From an uncultured Actinomycetes bacterium (GTDB taxonomy: Bacteria; Actinomycetota; Coriobacteriia; Coriobacteriales; Atopobiaceae), in assembly GCA_900315165.1 (NCBI GenBank), contig OMXZ01000002.1:47856-111855 (forward strand): a stretch of 64,000 bases of DNA, in the 5' to 3' direction. A program made the translations under genes and the position numbers. Below are positions 1 through 8,523 of the stretch, one piece after another (the stretch's first letter is position 1; the number at the start of each line of letters is the position of its first letter). The notes under the pieces were generated by a model, which was not told the origin of the DNA, did no database searches, and was given only the letters and a program-made list of their open reading frames with translations.

Positions 1-1
1 C

Positions 2-370
2 GAGGTCATCGCCTGGCTCGGGGCCGTGCGCTCGGCTGGTATCAAAACCTGCATGGTCTCGAACAACTTCTACTCGGGCGAGGTCGAGCGGTCGGCCGCC
101 GAGCTCGACTGCGACGTGGTACACCACGCCATGAAACCCGCTCCGTTTGCGATCTGGTCCGCCCTGGCCAAGGAGGGCGTCCCCGCCGAACAGGCCGTCC
201 TGATCGGTGACCAGATGCTCACCGACGTCGCCGCCGGCAACCTCGCCGGCGTCCCCACGATCCTCGTTCGCCCGCAGTCGCGGAAAGACATGTGGTACAC
301 CTATGCCTTTCGGGCGGTCGAGCATTTCCTGCTCAAGGGCCAAACCTTCGAGGGGGAAGACGGGCGATGA
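2..370 (+). CDS. YqeG-like HAD phosphatase, 3' part only
   Basis: The gene runs in from before the window, and the reading frame is open from base 2. The visible 122 residues carry the later HAD motifs: a VSNN block (motif II) and IGDQMLTDV (the acidic motif that binds magnesium). The nucleophile DxD motif must lie upstream. The GDQ-LTDV form and its place before aroK suggest the YqeG (HAD-IIIA) family of small phosphatases; the substrate is unknown. Its TGA stop overlaps the ATG of the shikimate kinase gene (ATGA), so the two are probably translationally coupled. Confidence 0.75.
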   Translation, partial: EVIAWLGAVRSAGIKTCMVSNNFYSGEVERSAAELDCDVVHHAMKPAPFAIWSALAKEGVPAEQAVLIGDQMLTDVAAGNLAGVPTILVRPQSRKDMWYTYAFRAVEHFLLKGQTFEGEDGR

Positions 371-924
371 CCGGGGCGACGTGCGGACAGCGCGGCTACG
401 TCGTGCACGAGGGCTGCGACCACATCTTCTTCGTGGGCTTCCTCGGCGCGGGCAAGTCGACCCTGGCACGCAACCTCGGCCGCCTCTTCCGCCGCGATTA
501 CGTCGACACCGACCGGCTGGTTGAGCGCCTTCAGCGCATGACGGTGCCCGAGATCTTTGAGCGCAAGGGTGAGGAGGCCTTTCGGCGTGACGAGACCGCG
601 GCGCTCGAGACGCTCCGCGAGCGCAAGTCCTTGCTCGTGAGCTGCGGCGGCGGTATCGTCGAGTGCGCCGAGAGCTGCCGGGCGATGCACGAGATGGGTG
701 CGGTCGTCTTCCTGGACGGGGATCTGGACGACTCCCTGCGCCAGATTCAGCATCCCGAGAAACGCCCCGACCTCGGGTCGTTCGAGCACGCGCGCGAGCT
801 CTACTGGCACCGGCGCCCCCTGTACCAGCAGACGGCGGACTATGTGGTGGACATACGCAACAAGGATTTCGACGAGGTCGCCGGCGATGCAGCGCGGCTT
901 CTGTGGGAGGAAGGGCTTTTATGA
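367..924 (+). CDS. aroK: Shikimate kinase
   Basis: This enzyme phosphorylates shikimate with ATP in the chorismate pathway for aromatic amino acids. The 185-residue protein has the P-loop GFLGAGKST at residues 24-32, the shikimate-binding DTD at 47-49, an RRDE block near 73-76 and the SCGGG loop at 92-96, so all key features look intact. The ATG at 367 was chosen because it overlaps the upstream stop and keeps a normal family length; an in-frame start further upstream would lie inside the preceding gene. Its stop overlaps the start of the aroB-like gene (ATGA). Confidence 0.93.
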   Translation: MTGATCGQRGYVVHEGCDHIFFVGFLGAGKSTLARNLGRLFRRDYVDTDRLVERLQRMTVPEIFERKGEEAFRRDETAALETLRERKSLLVSCGGGIVECAESCRAMHEMGAVVFLDGDLDDSLRQIQHPEKRPDLGSFEHARELYWHRRPLYQQTADYVVDIRNKDFDEVAGDAARLLWEEGLL

Positions 925-2081
925 GCGAAGACACACGCAGGGACGCATTCGCCGTAGACAGCGACGCAGACAGCGACGAGGACCTGCCTGCCGGCATCCC
1001 CATCATTCGTCAGTGGGTATCGCTGCCCAAGGCCTCGACCGATGTGCGGGTGGGGTCCGGCGCTATCGACGCCATGGGGGAGGTCCTGCGCCGTCCCGCC
1101 GTGCAGTCGCGCCCCGCGGCACTCGTCGTCGAGGAAGGGGCGGAGGAGGCGCTTGCCGAAGACGTGCGCCGCCAGCTGACCGATGCCGGCTGCCTCGTGA
1201 CCTGTATCGACATCCCCGCGCAGCGCACGCTCGCGGCGGCTTCGGCTTTGGCCGCGAAGCTCGCGGGTGCTAGAGTCACCTCCGACGACATCGTCTGCGC
1301 GGTCGGCTCGGTCGACGTGCTGTCACTTGCCGCCGCTGTGGCGCACGAGTGGTGCGGCGGCACGACCCTCGTCGCCGTCCCGACCGATGCCGCCGCGGCC
1401 GCTTGGGCGACCATTACCCCGCGCGGGCTCGATGTCGACGGCGTCCCCGAGCTGATCTGGACCCCCGGCTATGCCCGCAACTGCTTCGTCGACCTCGATC
1501 GCATCGAGTGCGATCCCGCGACGGAGCCGGTCCGTTTCGCCCGTGCCCTCATGGCAATCACCGCCGTCGCGGACAACGAGCGCTCCTTTACGGCCCTTTT
1601 CGACCGCGCAAACGCCCTTGCGGTGGGCGACCTCGCCGAGTTCGCCCAGCAGATGGTGGACATGCTCAAGTCGCGCGGACGCCTTTCAGCCTCGACGTCG
1701 ATTGCCGTACGCCAGTCGCTCACCTATGGCGAGACCTTCCTGCGCGCCATGCGGCCGCTCGTTCCCGCCGATGTGCCCGACTCTGCGGTCCTGGCCGACG
1801 CCATGCGCTTCACCTCGCGCATCTCTTGCGGCCAGGAAAACCTCTCGGTCGACGATGTGCTCGCCATCGACGAGCTCCTCACCAGGCTCGACCTGGGGCA
1901 GATCGCAGGCCACATCGAACCCGAGCAGATGATCGCGGCGCTCAAGGCCGACCGTTTCCGGTACAGCAGCCGCTTCCTGCTCGGGCTGCCCCGCGCGCTC
2001 GGCCGCGTCCGCCTGGCAAATGTCGAGGACGACCTCCTTGCCGAGCACACCAAGATGTTCTGCGCCACGCGCGAGGCGTAG
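921..2081 (+). CDS. Degenerate 3-dehydroquinate synthase-like protein
   Basis: This 386-residue protein sits directly after aroK, where aroB is commonly found, and its overall pattern follows dehydroquinate synthase. The catalytic motifs are not there. The NAD-binding GGGVxGD region reads VGSVDVL (residues 128-134), the SVGGKT region reads ITPRGL (165-170), the GHTFGHA zinc motif reads GETFLRA (270-276), and the HGEAVA histidine is replaced (around 287). It is therefore probably not a working AroB. It may be a pseudoenzyme, a regulator or scaffold for AroK, or a protein with a changed substrate. The first 25 residues are acidic and unlike AroB. The ATG overlaps the aroK stop. Confidence 0.7.
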   Translation: MSEDTRRDAFAVDSDADSDEDLPAGIPIIRQWVSLPKASTDVRVGSGAIDAMGEVLRRPAVQSRPAALVVEEGAEEALAEDVRRQLTDAGCLVTCIDIPAQRTLAAASALAAKLAGARVTSDDIVCAVGSVDVLSLAAAVAHEWCGGTTLVAVPTDAAAAAWATITPRGLDVDGVPELIWTPGYARNCFVDLDRIECDPATEPVRFARALMAITAVADNERSFTALFDRANALAVGDLAEFAQQMVDMLKSRGRLSASTSIAVRQSLTYGETFLRAMRPLVPADVPDSAVLADAMRFTSRISCGQENLSVDDVLAIDELLTRLDLGQIAGHIEPEQMIAALKADRFRYSSRFLLGLPRALGRVRLANVEDDLLAEHTKMFCATREA

Positions 2082-2109
2082 GCACGATACGAAGAAAAGA
2101 GGAACGACC

Positions 2110-3225
2110 ATGGCAGATACCGGCAATCGCGTGGCACGTCTGCGCGACCTGATGACGGAGCGCGGTTACGACGCAGTTATCCTGCGCAACAACCCCGACC
2201 TGCGCTGGCTCACAGGCGCCGAGCGCGTCTTCGACGACGAGGTCGCGCATACCGCCTTCATCACGCCCGATGGCCTCTGGCTGCATACCGACTCGCGTTA
2301 CTTCGGCATGTTCGAGGCCAAGCTCGGGCCGGACACGCCCTGGAAGCTCGATATGGAGATCGTCGACGCGCCCCTGTGGGCCGCCCGTCGCATCGCTGAG
2401 TCCCGGTCGCGGGTAGTGGCCATCGAGGACACCGTCGACCTGGCCTTCTACGACGGGTTGCAGGCGGAGCTCGGCCGTGCCTCTGTCGCGGCGCTGCTCC
2501 CGCGCCTGCATGGCGACATCGCAGCACGGCTGCGCGCCGTTAAGGACGCCGAGGAGCTGGCCCTGCTCCGCCGCGCGCAGGAGATCACCGACGACGCCTT
2601 CGAGCACATCGTCGGTTTCATCAAGGCGGGCATGGCCGAGCTCGACGTCCGCGTGGAGCTGGACAACTACATGCTCTCTCATGGCGCCGAGAACGTGAGT
2701 TTCGAGACGATCATCGCTGCCGGCCCCAATGGCGCCAACCCCCATGCCCGCCCCAGCGAGTATGTGATCCAACAGGGCGACTTCATCGTGATGGACTACG
2801 GCGCCTGCTACCACGACTACCACGCGGACATGACCCGTACCGTTTGCGTCGGCGAGCCGACCGAGGAGCAGCAACACGTCTACGACGTCGTCCGCCACAC
2901 CAACGAGGCAGTCCAGGCGGCCGTCCGCCCCGGCGTTATCGGCAAGGACATCCACAACCTCGCGGTCGACGAGATTACCCGCGCCGGCTACGGCGACTAT
3001 TTCAAGCACGGCCTGGGCCATGGCGTGGGCGTCGAGATTCACGAGTGCCCCAACTTCGGCCGTCGCGCTACAGAGGTGATTCCCGCCGGCGCCGTGATCA
3101 CCGACGAGCCGGGCATCTATCTGCCGGGCAGGTTCGGCGTCCGCATCGAGGACTGCGGCCTCATCGACGAGGAGGGCTATCATCCCTTCAGCCGCATCAC
3201 GCACGACCTGGTGCGCGTGGGCTAG
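2110..3225 (+). CDS. M24 family aminopeptidase P / Xaa-Pro dipeptidase
   Basis: This is a cytosolic metallopeptidase that removes residues next to proline. The 371-residue protein has an N-terminal creatinase-like domain (about residues 1-130) and a C-terminal pita-bread domain with the five expected metal ligands: two Asp in MDYGAC and HADMTRT, His in GLGHGVG, and Glu in TDEPGIY and IEDCGLI. The ATG at 2110 follows an AAAAGAGGA ribosome-binding sequence. It lies just upstream of efp, an arrangement common in Gram-positive bacteria. It could equally be called PepQ or YpdF. Confidence 0.92.
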   Translation: MADTGNRVARLRDLMTERGYDAVILRNNPDLRWLTGAERVFDDEVAHTAFITPDGLWLHTDSRYFGMFEAKLGPDTPWKLDMEIVDAPLWAARRIAESRSRVVAIEDTVDLAFYDGLQAELGRASVAALLPRLHGDIAARLRAVKDAEELALLRRAQEITDDAFEHIVGFIKAGMAELDVRVELDNYMLSHGAENVSFETIIAAGPNGANPHARPSEYVIQQGDFIVMDYGACYHDYHADMTRTVCVGEPTEEQQHVYDVVRHTNEAVQAAVRPGVIGKDIHNLAVDEITRAGYGDYFKHGLGHGVGVEIHECPNFGRRATEVIPAGAVITDEPGIYLPGRFGVRIEDCGLIDEEGYHPFSRITHDLVRVG

Positions 3226-3301
3226 GGGAGGACCCCCGAACGGACTCTGCAGCTTTCGCGCAGGTGCTACCCCACGCCCTGCGCGTCCGTCATTCTTGGC
3301 G

Positions 3302-3307
3302 TATAGT
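3302..3307 (+). promoter_or_regulatory. Possible -10 element before efp
   Basis: TATAGT lies 60 bases before the efp start, in the 141-base gap after the peptidase gene. No convincing -35 hexamer stands 16-18 bases upstream, so this is only a weak promoter call. Confidence 0.3.
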
Positions 3308-3366
3308 AACGAACGTATGCGAATCGCCCGCGCGGCGCGCGGACTTGAGGAAAGAAAGGCACTCCA

Positions 3367-3939
3367 TTGGCTACCACCACCATCAGCACCGCCGACTTCC
3401 GCAACGGCATGGGCCTCTTCATCAACGGCCACTACTACACCATCGTCGAGTTCCAGCACGTCAAGCCCGGCAAGGGTGGCGCCTTCGTCCGCTACACGAT
3501 CAAGGACCTGCAGTCCGGCAAGACGATCAACAACCAGACCTGCAATGCCGGCACCAAGTTCGAGAGCGTCCAGCTCATCACGCATGAGATGCAGTACCTC
3601 TACAACGACGGCCAGAACTACGTCTTCATGGACAACGAGACCTACGAGCAGGTCTCTGTCGACCCCAGCTACATCGGCGACAACGCCCAGTGGCTCAAGG
3701 AGAACGACGTCTGCCAGCTGCTCTACGCCGACACCGAGCTTCTCGGCGTCCAGCCTCCGATGTTCATCGAGGCCGAGATCACGCAGACCGACCCCGGCTT
3801 TAAGGGCGATACCGTCCAGGGCGGCACCAAGCCCGCTACGATCGAGACCGGCGCCACGGTTCAGGTCCCGATGTACATCAACCAGGGCGAGCGCATCAAG
3901 ATCGACACCCGTACGGGCAAGTTCGTTCAGCGCGTCTAA
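3367..3939 (+). CDS. efp: Elongation factor P
   Basis: EF-P rescues ribosomes stalled at proline runs. The 190-residue protein has the full family length: an N-terminal KOW-like domain followed by two OB-fold domains, with the typical ending RTGKFVQRV. The exposed loop KPGKGGAFVR carries lysine at its tip, the residue that is modified in some bacteria. No modifying enzyme gene is visible in this window. Translation starts at a TTG (3367), which gives MATTTISTADF; an AAGAAAGG ribosome-binding sequence precedes it. The gene leads the run efp-asp23-nusB-xseB-tlyA. Confidence 0.96.
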   Translation: MATTTISTADFRNGMGLFINGHYYTIVEFQHVKPGKGGAFVRYTIKDLQSGKTINNQTCNAGTKFESVQLITHEMQYLYNDGQNYVFMDNETYEQVSVDPSYIGDNAQWLKENDVCQLLYADTELLGVQPPMFIEAEITQTDPGFKGDTVQGGTKPATIETGATVQVPMYINQGERIKIDTRTGKFVQRV

Positions 3940-3975
3940 TCACTGGCCGGGCACACGTATCAGGAAGGAACGTTC

Positions 3976-4344
3976 ATGGCTGAATCCGAACTCACTATCT
4001 CGGGCATCGGTGTCTCCCGCCAGGTCGTCTCCGCCATCGTCTCGGCGGCGGCCGAGAAGGTCGAGGGCGTGGCTTCCGTCGGCCAGCGCGCCACGGCGTC
4101 CAACCTCGTCTCCGTCTTCTTCGCGACGGGTCAGGTCGCCACGGACGCCGAGACGGTCGAGGCCGACGTCGTCGACGGCGGCCTGCGGGTGACGGTGCAC
4201 CTGACCGTTCTGTATGGATACCCCTTCACGCAACTCGCCGCGGCAGTCCGCGAGGCGGTCGCACAGGCGGTCCGCGAGCAGATGGGTGTCGAGGTCGCCG
4301 CGGTCGACGTGTGCATCGACAGCATCGTTTTCCCCAAGGAGTAA
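3976..4344 (+). CDS. Asp23/Gls24 family envelope stress protein
   Basis: This is a small protein (122 residues) of the alkaline-shock Asp23/Gls24 family. The typical start is ISGIGVSRQVVSAIVSAAAEKVEGV, split here as an IxVSxxVVxxI pattern followed by AAxxVEGV. Family members associate with the membrane or act in envelope stress, and no enzyme activity is known. Its position between efp and nusB is conserved in many Gram-positive genomes. AGGAAGG stands before the ATG. Confidence 0.88.
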   Translation: MAESELTISGIGVSRQVVSAIVSAAAEKVEGVASVGQRATASNLVSVFFATGQVATDAETVEADVVDGGLRVTVHLTVLYGYPFTQLAAAVREAVAQAVREQMGVEVAAVDVCIDSIVFPKE

Positions 4345-4350
4345 CCCCAG

Positions 4351-4863
4351 GTGTCCAACAAGCCGCACTTTGGCGGGCGTACCCTCGCCCGCAGCCAGGC
4401 GCTGCAGCTGCTGTTCCAGGCGGAGGCGGGCGACCGCAGCGTCGAGGACGTCCTCGATGACGGGCCCTGCCTCGAGTCGGGTCCCCTCGACCCCTACGGG
4501 CGCGAGCTTGCGCTCGGGGTGGAGGATATGCTCGCCGAGCTTGACAGCGTCATTGCCGCCCGCTCGGTCGGCTGGTCCGTCGACCGCATGCCGGCCGTCG
4601 ACCGCAACCTTCTGCGCATCGCCCTCTATGAGATGCTGCGGGTGGACGAGGTCGATATCGCCGTCGCCATCGACGAGTGCGTCGAGCTCGAGAAGGCCTA
4701 CGGCACCGATGAGTCTCCGCGCTTTGCCAATGGTCTGCTCGGCGTCGTCGCCGATCAGATCGAAGAGGGCAAGGATCCCGTCGCGACCGCCCGCGAGCAA
4801 CTTCGTGCCGCCGGCAAGCATGTCCCTGGCGAGTGTGCCGATGCAGGGGACGCCGATGAGTAA
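4351..4863 (+). CDS. nusB: Transcription antitermination factor NusB
   Basis: NusB binds boxA RNA with NusE (S10) in rRNA antitermination. The 170-residue, largely helical protein begins with the diagnostic R-xxARxxALQxLFQ pattern and ends with the YGTDESPRFANGLLG region seen across the family. The start is a GTG six bases after the asp23 stop. The last 8 bases overlap the start of xseB. The final 20 residues form a less conserved acidic tail. Confidence 0.93.
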   Translation: MSNKPHFGGRTLARSQALQLLFQAEAGDRSVEDVLDDGPCLESGPLDPYGRELALGVEDMLAELDSVIAARSVGWSVDRMPAVDRNLLRIALYEMLRVDEVDIAVAIDECVELEKAYGTDESPRFANGLLGVVADQIEEGKDPVATAREQLRAAGKHVPGECADAGDADE

Positions 4864-5143
4864 GCCCGACATCTCCCAGTACCGGTCCTTCGACCAGATC
4901 TGCGAGCGTCTGGACGGCATCATCGGCCAGGTCCGCGACAAGGACACCTCGCTTGAGCGTTCCCTCGACCTCTTCGATGAGGCCATCGCGCTGGGTTCGG
5001 CCGCCGTCGACATGGTCGACGTGACTGAGCTGACGCCCGCGGAAGAGGAGAAGCTCGCGGAGGCCGAAGCTGCAGCCGATGGCGATGTGGTGGGCGCCCC
5101 TGACGCCGATGGGGATGCCGCCGGCGAATCAGTCCAGGAGTAG
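4856..5143 (+). CDS. xseB: Exodeoxyribonuclease VII small subunit
   Basis: XseB pairs with the large subunit XseA to degrade single-stranded DNA. The 95-residue protein has the family core (FDQICERLDGIIGQV, then LERSLDLFDEAIAL) in its first 50 residues. It then carries an acidic Ala/Glu/Asp tail of about 40 residues, longer than usual. The ATG at 4856 overlaps the nusB end by 8 bases; another in-frame ATG lies 15 bases upstream. No xseA is present nearby, although the two are often adjacent elsewhere. Confidence 0.85.
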   Translation: MSKPDISQYRSFDQICERLDGIIGQVRDKDTSLERSLDLFDEAIALGSAAVDMVDVTELTPAEEEKLAEAEAAADGDVVGAPDADGDAAGESVQE

Positions 5144-5148
5144 ATCTC

Positions 5149-5880
5149 ATGGCCCGTCGTCGACTCGACGCCGAGCTCGTGGCGCAGGGCCTTTTTCCCG
5201 ATACCGACACGGCCGCTCGCGCGGTGATGGCGGGCGACGTGAGTACGACCGACCGTCGGCTCGAGCATCCCGGCGACCAGGTCAAGCCTGGGATCCCCCT
5301 GCATGTGCGAGCAGAATCGCCCTATGTGTCCCGCGGCGGCATCAAGCTCGAACGCGGCCTTGCCGCCTTCGGCGTGGATCCCACGGGCCTCTCCTGCCTC
5401 GATGTTGGCTGCTCCACGGGCGGTTTCACGGATTGCCTTCTTTCCCACGGGGCGGCCTATGTCCTTGCAGTGGACGTGGGACGAGCCGACTTCAGTTGGG
5501 GGCTGCGCCAGGATCCCCGTGTCGAGCTGCTCGAACGCACAAATATCTGCGATGTGCCCGGTCCCGGTCGCACGGGGACGATCGACCTCGCGGTGTGTGA
5601 CGTGTCTTTCACCTCGGTCACCGTGGTGCTGCCCGCGGTCATGGATCTGCTCCGGCTGACGGGTGCCTTCCTCACCCTGGTCAAGCCCCAGTTCGAGGCG
5701 GCGCGCGAAGATGTCGGGGAGGGTGGCATCGTCCGGGACGAGGACGTCCGTCTCGCCGCGGTCGACAAGGTGGCCGATGCCTTCCGTGCAACGGGACTCA
5801 CCGTCGTCGGAAGCGTCGAGAGTCCCATCAAGGGTCACAAGGGAAACGTGGAGTATTTGCTATACGGTACCCGTGTCTGA
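5149..5880 (+). CDS. tlyA: TlyA family rRNA 2'-O-methyltransferase / haemolysin-like protein
   Basis: TlyA proteins methylate ribose 2'-OH groups in 16S and 23S rRNA. The 243-residue protein has an N-terminal S4 RNA-binding domain (residues 2-62, RRRLDAELVAQGLF) and an FtsJ-like methyltransferase domain. The SAM-binding motif DVGCSTGGFTDCLL is clear, and the K-D-K-E type residues can be placed in GGIKLERG, VCDVSF, LVKPQFE and KGNVEY. It starts five bases after xseB and precedes nadK, the usual Gram-positive order. Confidence 0.93.
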   Translation: MARRRLDAELVAQGLFPDTDTAARAVMAGDVSTTDRRLEHPGDQVKPGIPLHVRAESPYVSRGGIKLERGLAAFGVDPTGLSCLDVGCSTGGFTDCLLSHGAAYVLAVDVGRADFSWGLRQDPRVELLERTNICDVPGPGRTGTIDLAVCDVSFTSVTVVLPAVMDLLRLTGAFLTLVKPQFEAAREDVGEGGIVRDEDVRLAAVDKVADAFRATGLTVVGSVESPIKGHKGNVEYLLYGTRV

Positions 5881-5987
5881 CGTCGCCAACGATCACGTGA
5901 CAAGTCCGCGTCCAAGCGCCTGTCCGTGTCGCCCTGTCCGAGCCCGGTGCTAAACTCTCAGGGGACGTACGAGAGGGAGGAGTCGTC

Positions 5988-6839
5988 GTGAAGGTACTCC
6001 TGGTGCCGAACTACTCGCGCGAGCCGGCTATGGCTGGCGCGCATCAGATAGAGGAATGGCTCGACAATCGAGGCATCGAGGTCGTCTGGGCTCCCGACAA
6101 AAAGCTCTTCCCGCACAAGAGGGTCGACCTTGATGGCATCGACCTGGCGGTCTCGCTCGGCGGCGATGGCACGCTTCTGCGCGCGGCTCGGATCATCGGC
6201 TATTCCGAGATTCCGCTCATGGGCATTTCTTACGGTCACCTTGGCTTTCTGACCTGCGGCGGCCCCGATGAGCTCATACCCAATGTCGAGGCGGCCCTCG
6301 CGGGCGAGATGCACGCGTCGCACCGGGCGACGCTCGACATCCAGGTCGAGTTCGAGCACGAGGACGGCACGAGCGAGGTCAAGCAGCGTTTCGCCCTCAA
6401 CGACCTCTCGCTCACCCATGGCATGAAAGGCGACATGATCGTCTTCGACGTGTCGGTGTCGGGCCATCCCATCGACCGTCTGCGCGGCGACGGCTTCGTG
6501 GTCTCCACCGCCACGGGCTCGACGGGATACGCGCTCGCGGCGGGCGGCCCCATCGTGGAGCCGGAGTTCCCGGGCATGGTTTGCGTGCCCGTCGCTCCGC
6601 ACACGCTCATGGCGCGCGCTTTCCTGACCTCGCCCTCCGACGTTGTGGAGATCTCCATCAACCCGGAGCGGCATGTGGAGCGCATGTTCTTTGCCGACGG
6701 CCAGCCCATCGGCGACAACGTCTCGGGCGTGCGCGCCACGGTGCGCCGCGGTCCCGGCGACGTAATTCTGCTCGACCACAGCACTGAGAGCTTCTACCAG
6801 TCCGTCTCCCGTGTCTTCTACGGCAAGGCGGGCCTATGA
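5988..6839 (+). CDS. nadK: NAD kinase
   Basis: This enzyme phosphorylates NAD to NADP. The 283-residue protein has the GGDGTLL motif (SLGGDGTLLRAAR) that binds the phosphate donor, the NDLSL motif, and the glycine-rich TATGSTGYALAAGGP block. The GTG start at 5988 follows GAGAGGGAGGA, a very strong ribosome-binding site. A TAAACT element about 36 bases upstream could be a -10 box, in the 107-base gap after tlyA. Its TGA overlaps the recN ATG. Confidence 0.96.
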   Translation: MKVLLVPNYSREPAMAGAHQIEEWLDNRGIEVVWAPDKKLFPHKRVDLDGIDLAVSLGGDGTLLRAARIIGYSEIPLMGISYGHLGFLTCGGPDELIPNVEAALAGEMHASHRATLDIQVEFEHEDGTSEVKQRFALNDLSLTHGMKGDMIVFDVSVSGHPIDRLRGDGFVVSTATGSTGYALAAGGPIVEPEFPGMVCVPVAPHTLMARAFLTSPSDVVEISINPERHVERMFFADGQPIGDNVSGVRATVRRGPGDVILLDHSTESFYQSVSRVFYGKAGL

Positions 6840-8458
6840 TCGACGAGCTTCGCGTCCAGAATGTCGCCCTCATCCGCGAGGCGTCCATCGCGCCTGCCGC
6901 CCCCGGTCTCACGGTGCTCACCGGCGAGACCGGCACGGGCAAGTCCGCTCTGCTCTCTTCCGTCAAGCTCCTGATGGGCGAGCGCGCGGATGCGGGCGCG
7001 GTGCGCGAGGGTGCCGATTCGCTCGCGGTGGAGGGTCGCTTCTACCTCAGGGACGGCGATCCCGACGGGTGTGTCGTGCGTCGTCGCGTGGAGGTGGCCG
7101 GGCGCAGCCGCGTGGAGATTGACGGTGCCATGGCCTCGGTCCGCGAACTCGCGGCGGGCGTCGGCTCGACGATCGACCTGTGCGGCCAGCATGAGCACCA
7201 GCGCCTGCTCACCCAGGCAAACCACGCCGCCTTGATCGACGCGTGGGCGGGTGAGCGGGTAAGCTGGCCGCTCGCGGCCTATGTCGAAGCGCTCGACGCT
7301 GCCAAGGCCGCCGCCGACGAGCTCGACCGCGTGCGGGAGGACGCCCGCACCGCCACCGAGCGGCTCGACGAGGCGGAGTTCACCCTGCAGCGCATCGAGG
7401 AGGTTGACCCGCGCGAGGGGGAGTACGAGGAGCTTGAGGAGCAGCTTCCCCGCATCGAGCATGCCGAGACGCTGATGGGCGCTGCGGGTGGCGCGCACGA
7501 CGCGCTGGCCGGGGACGAGGGGGCGATGGACGCCGTCTCCTCCGCCGTGGACGCCCTGCGCGACGCATCGCGTTACGATACCGGGCTCGGTAAACTCGCC
7601 GACTCCCTCGAGAGCGCCTTGATCGATATCGAAGACGTGGCCTCCGAGCTGCGGGATTATCGCGACAGCGTGGAATACGACCCCTCCGAGCTCGACCGCA
7701 TGCAGTCACGCATGGCGACCTTGCGTGGGCTTATGCGCAGCTACGGGCCCGGTATGGCCGATGTGCTCGCGCGGCGCGAGCGTGCCCGGCGCGTGGTCGA
7801 GGCCGCCCATGACGGCGGCTCCTCCGTGCGAAAGGCACAGGCCGCGGTCGAGAAGGCCGAGGCCGAGCTCGCCCGTCGGGCCGATGCGCTCGACGAGGCC
7901 CGCGCCGCAGCGGCCCCGCGGTTCGCGGAAGAGGTCAACGCGCAGATGGCGACGCTCCAGATGGGCAGCGCCACCCTTGAGGTGCAGCTCGGGCGTCTGC
8001 CACGTTCCCAGTGGACGCGCGAGGGCGCGAGCCGCGTCGAGCTGCTGTATCGTCCCGCGGCCGGGCTCACTCCGCGTCCGCTGCGCCGCATCGCCTCGGG
8101 CGGCGAGGTTAGCCGCGTGATGCTGTCGATCAAGGTCGTGCTCGGCGAGGCCGATGGGACCGATACGCTCGTCTTCGACGAGGTGGATGCCGGCGTCGGC
8201 GGGGCCACCGCCGTGGCACTCGGCGAGCTGCTCGCGCGCCTTGCCGAGACGCACCAAGTGATTGTCGTAACGCATCTGGCGCAGGTCGCGGTGCATGCGG
8301 ATCGCCACTATCTCGTATCCAAGACCGACGACGACGTGCCCGAGACGACCATCGTGCCGATTGAGGGCGAGGACCGTGTGCGTGAGATTGCCCGTATGCT
8401 GTCGGGCGACGCGACCGAGGCCTCCCTTGCCCATGCCCGCGAGATGCTCTCGCGCTAA
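6836..8458 (+). CDS. recN: DNA repair protein RecN
   Basis: RecN is an SMC-like ATPase that acts on double-strand breaks. The 540-residue protein has an N-terminal Walker A (GETGTGKSALLSSV), a long coiled-coil middle with many Asp/Glu/Arg/Ala residues, and a C-terminal ABC signature (IASGGEVSRVMLSIK) with Walker B (LVFDEVDAGVGG) and the THLAQVA switch. It closes the nusB-tlyA-nadK-recN group. The start overlaps the nadK stop by 4 bases. Beyond its stop lies 529 bases of non-coding repeats rather than another gene. Confidence 0.95.
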   Translation: MIDELRVQNVALIREASIAPAAPGLTVLTGETGTGKSALLSSVKLLMGERADAGAVREGADSLAVEGRFYLRDGDPDGCVVRRRVEVAGRSRVEIDGAMASVRELAAGVGSTIDLCGQHEHQRLLTQANHAALIDAWAGERVSWPLAAYVEALDAAKAAADELDRVREDARTATERLDEAEFTLQRIEEVDPREGEYEELEEQLPRIEHAETLMGAAGGAHDALAGDEGAMDAVSSAVDALRDASRYDTGLGKLADSLESALIDIEDVASELRDYRDSVEYDPSELDRMQSRMATLRGLMRSYGPGMADVLARRERARRVVEAAHDGGSSVRKAQAAVEKAEAELARRADALDEARAAAAPRFAEEVNAQMATLQMGSATLEVQLGRLPRSQWTREGASRVELLYRPAAGLTPRPLRRIASGGEVSRVMLSIKVVLGEADGTDTLVFDEVDAGVGGATAVALGELLARLAETHQVIVVTHLAQVAVHADRHYLVSKTDDDVPETTIVPIEGEDRVREIARMLSGDATEASLAHAREMLSR

Positions 8459-8523
8459 ATTGGCTGCTTAGTTCCTCCTTATCAGCGCACAAGGTGTCTG
8501 CGCGCCTCTCCGGCCCGCTGCGT

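Noticed and set aside
1942..3585. Minus-strand reading frame of 547 codons
   Set aside because: It lies opposite the M24 peptidase, whose metal ligands are all visible; the antisense product shows no domain.
3940..5838. Minus-strand reading frame of 632 codons
   Set aside because: It lies opposite asp23, nusB, xseB and tlyA, all of which have clear family motifs and ribosome-binding sites.
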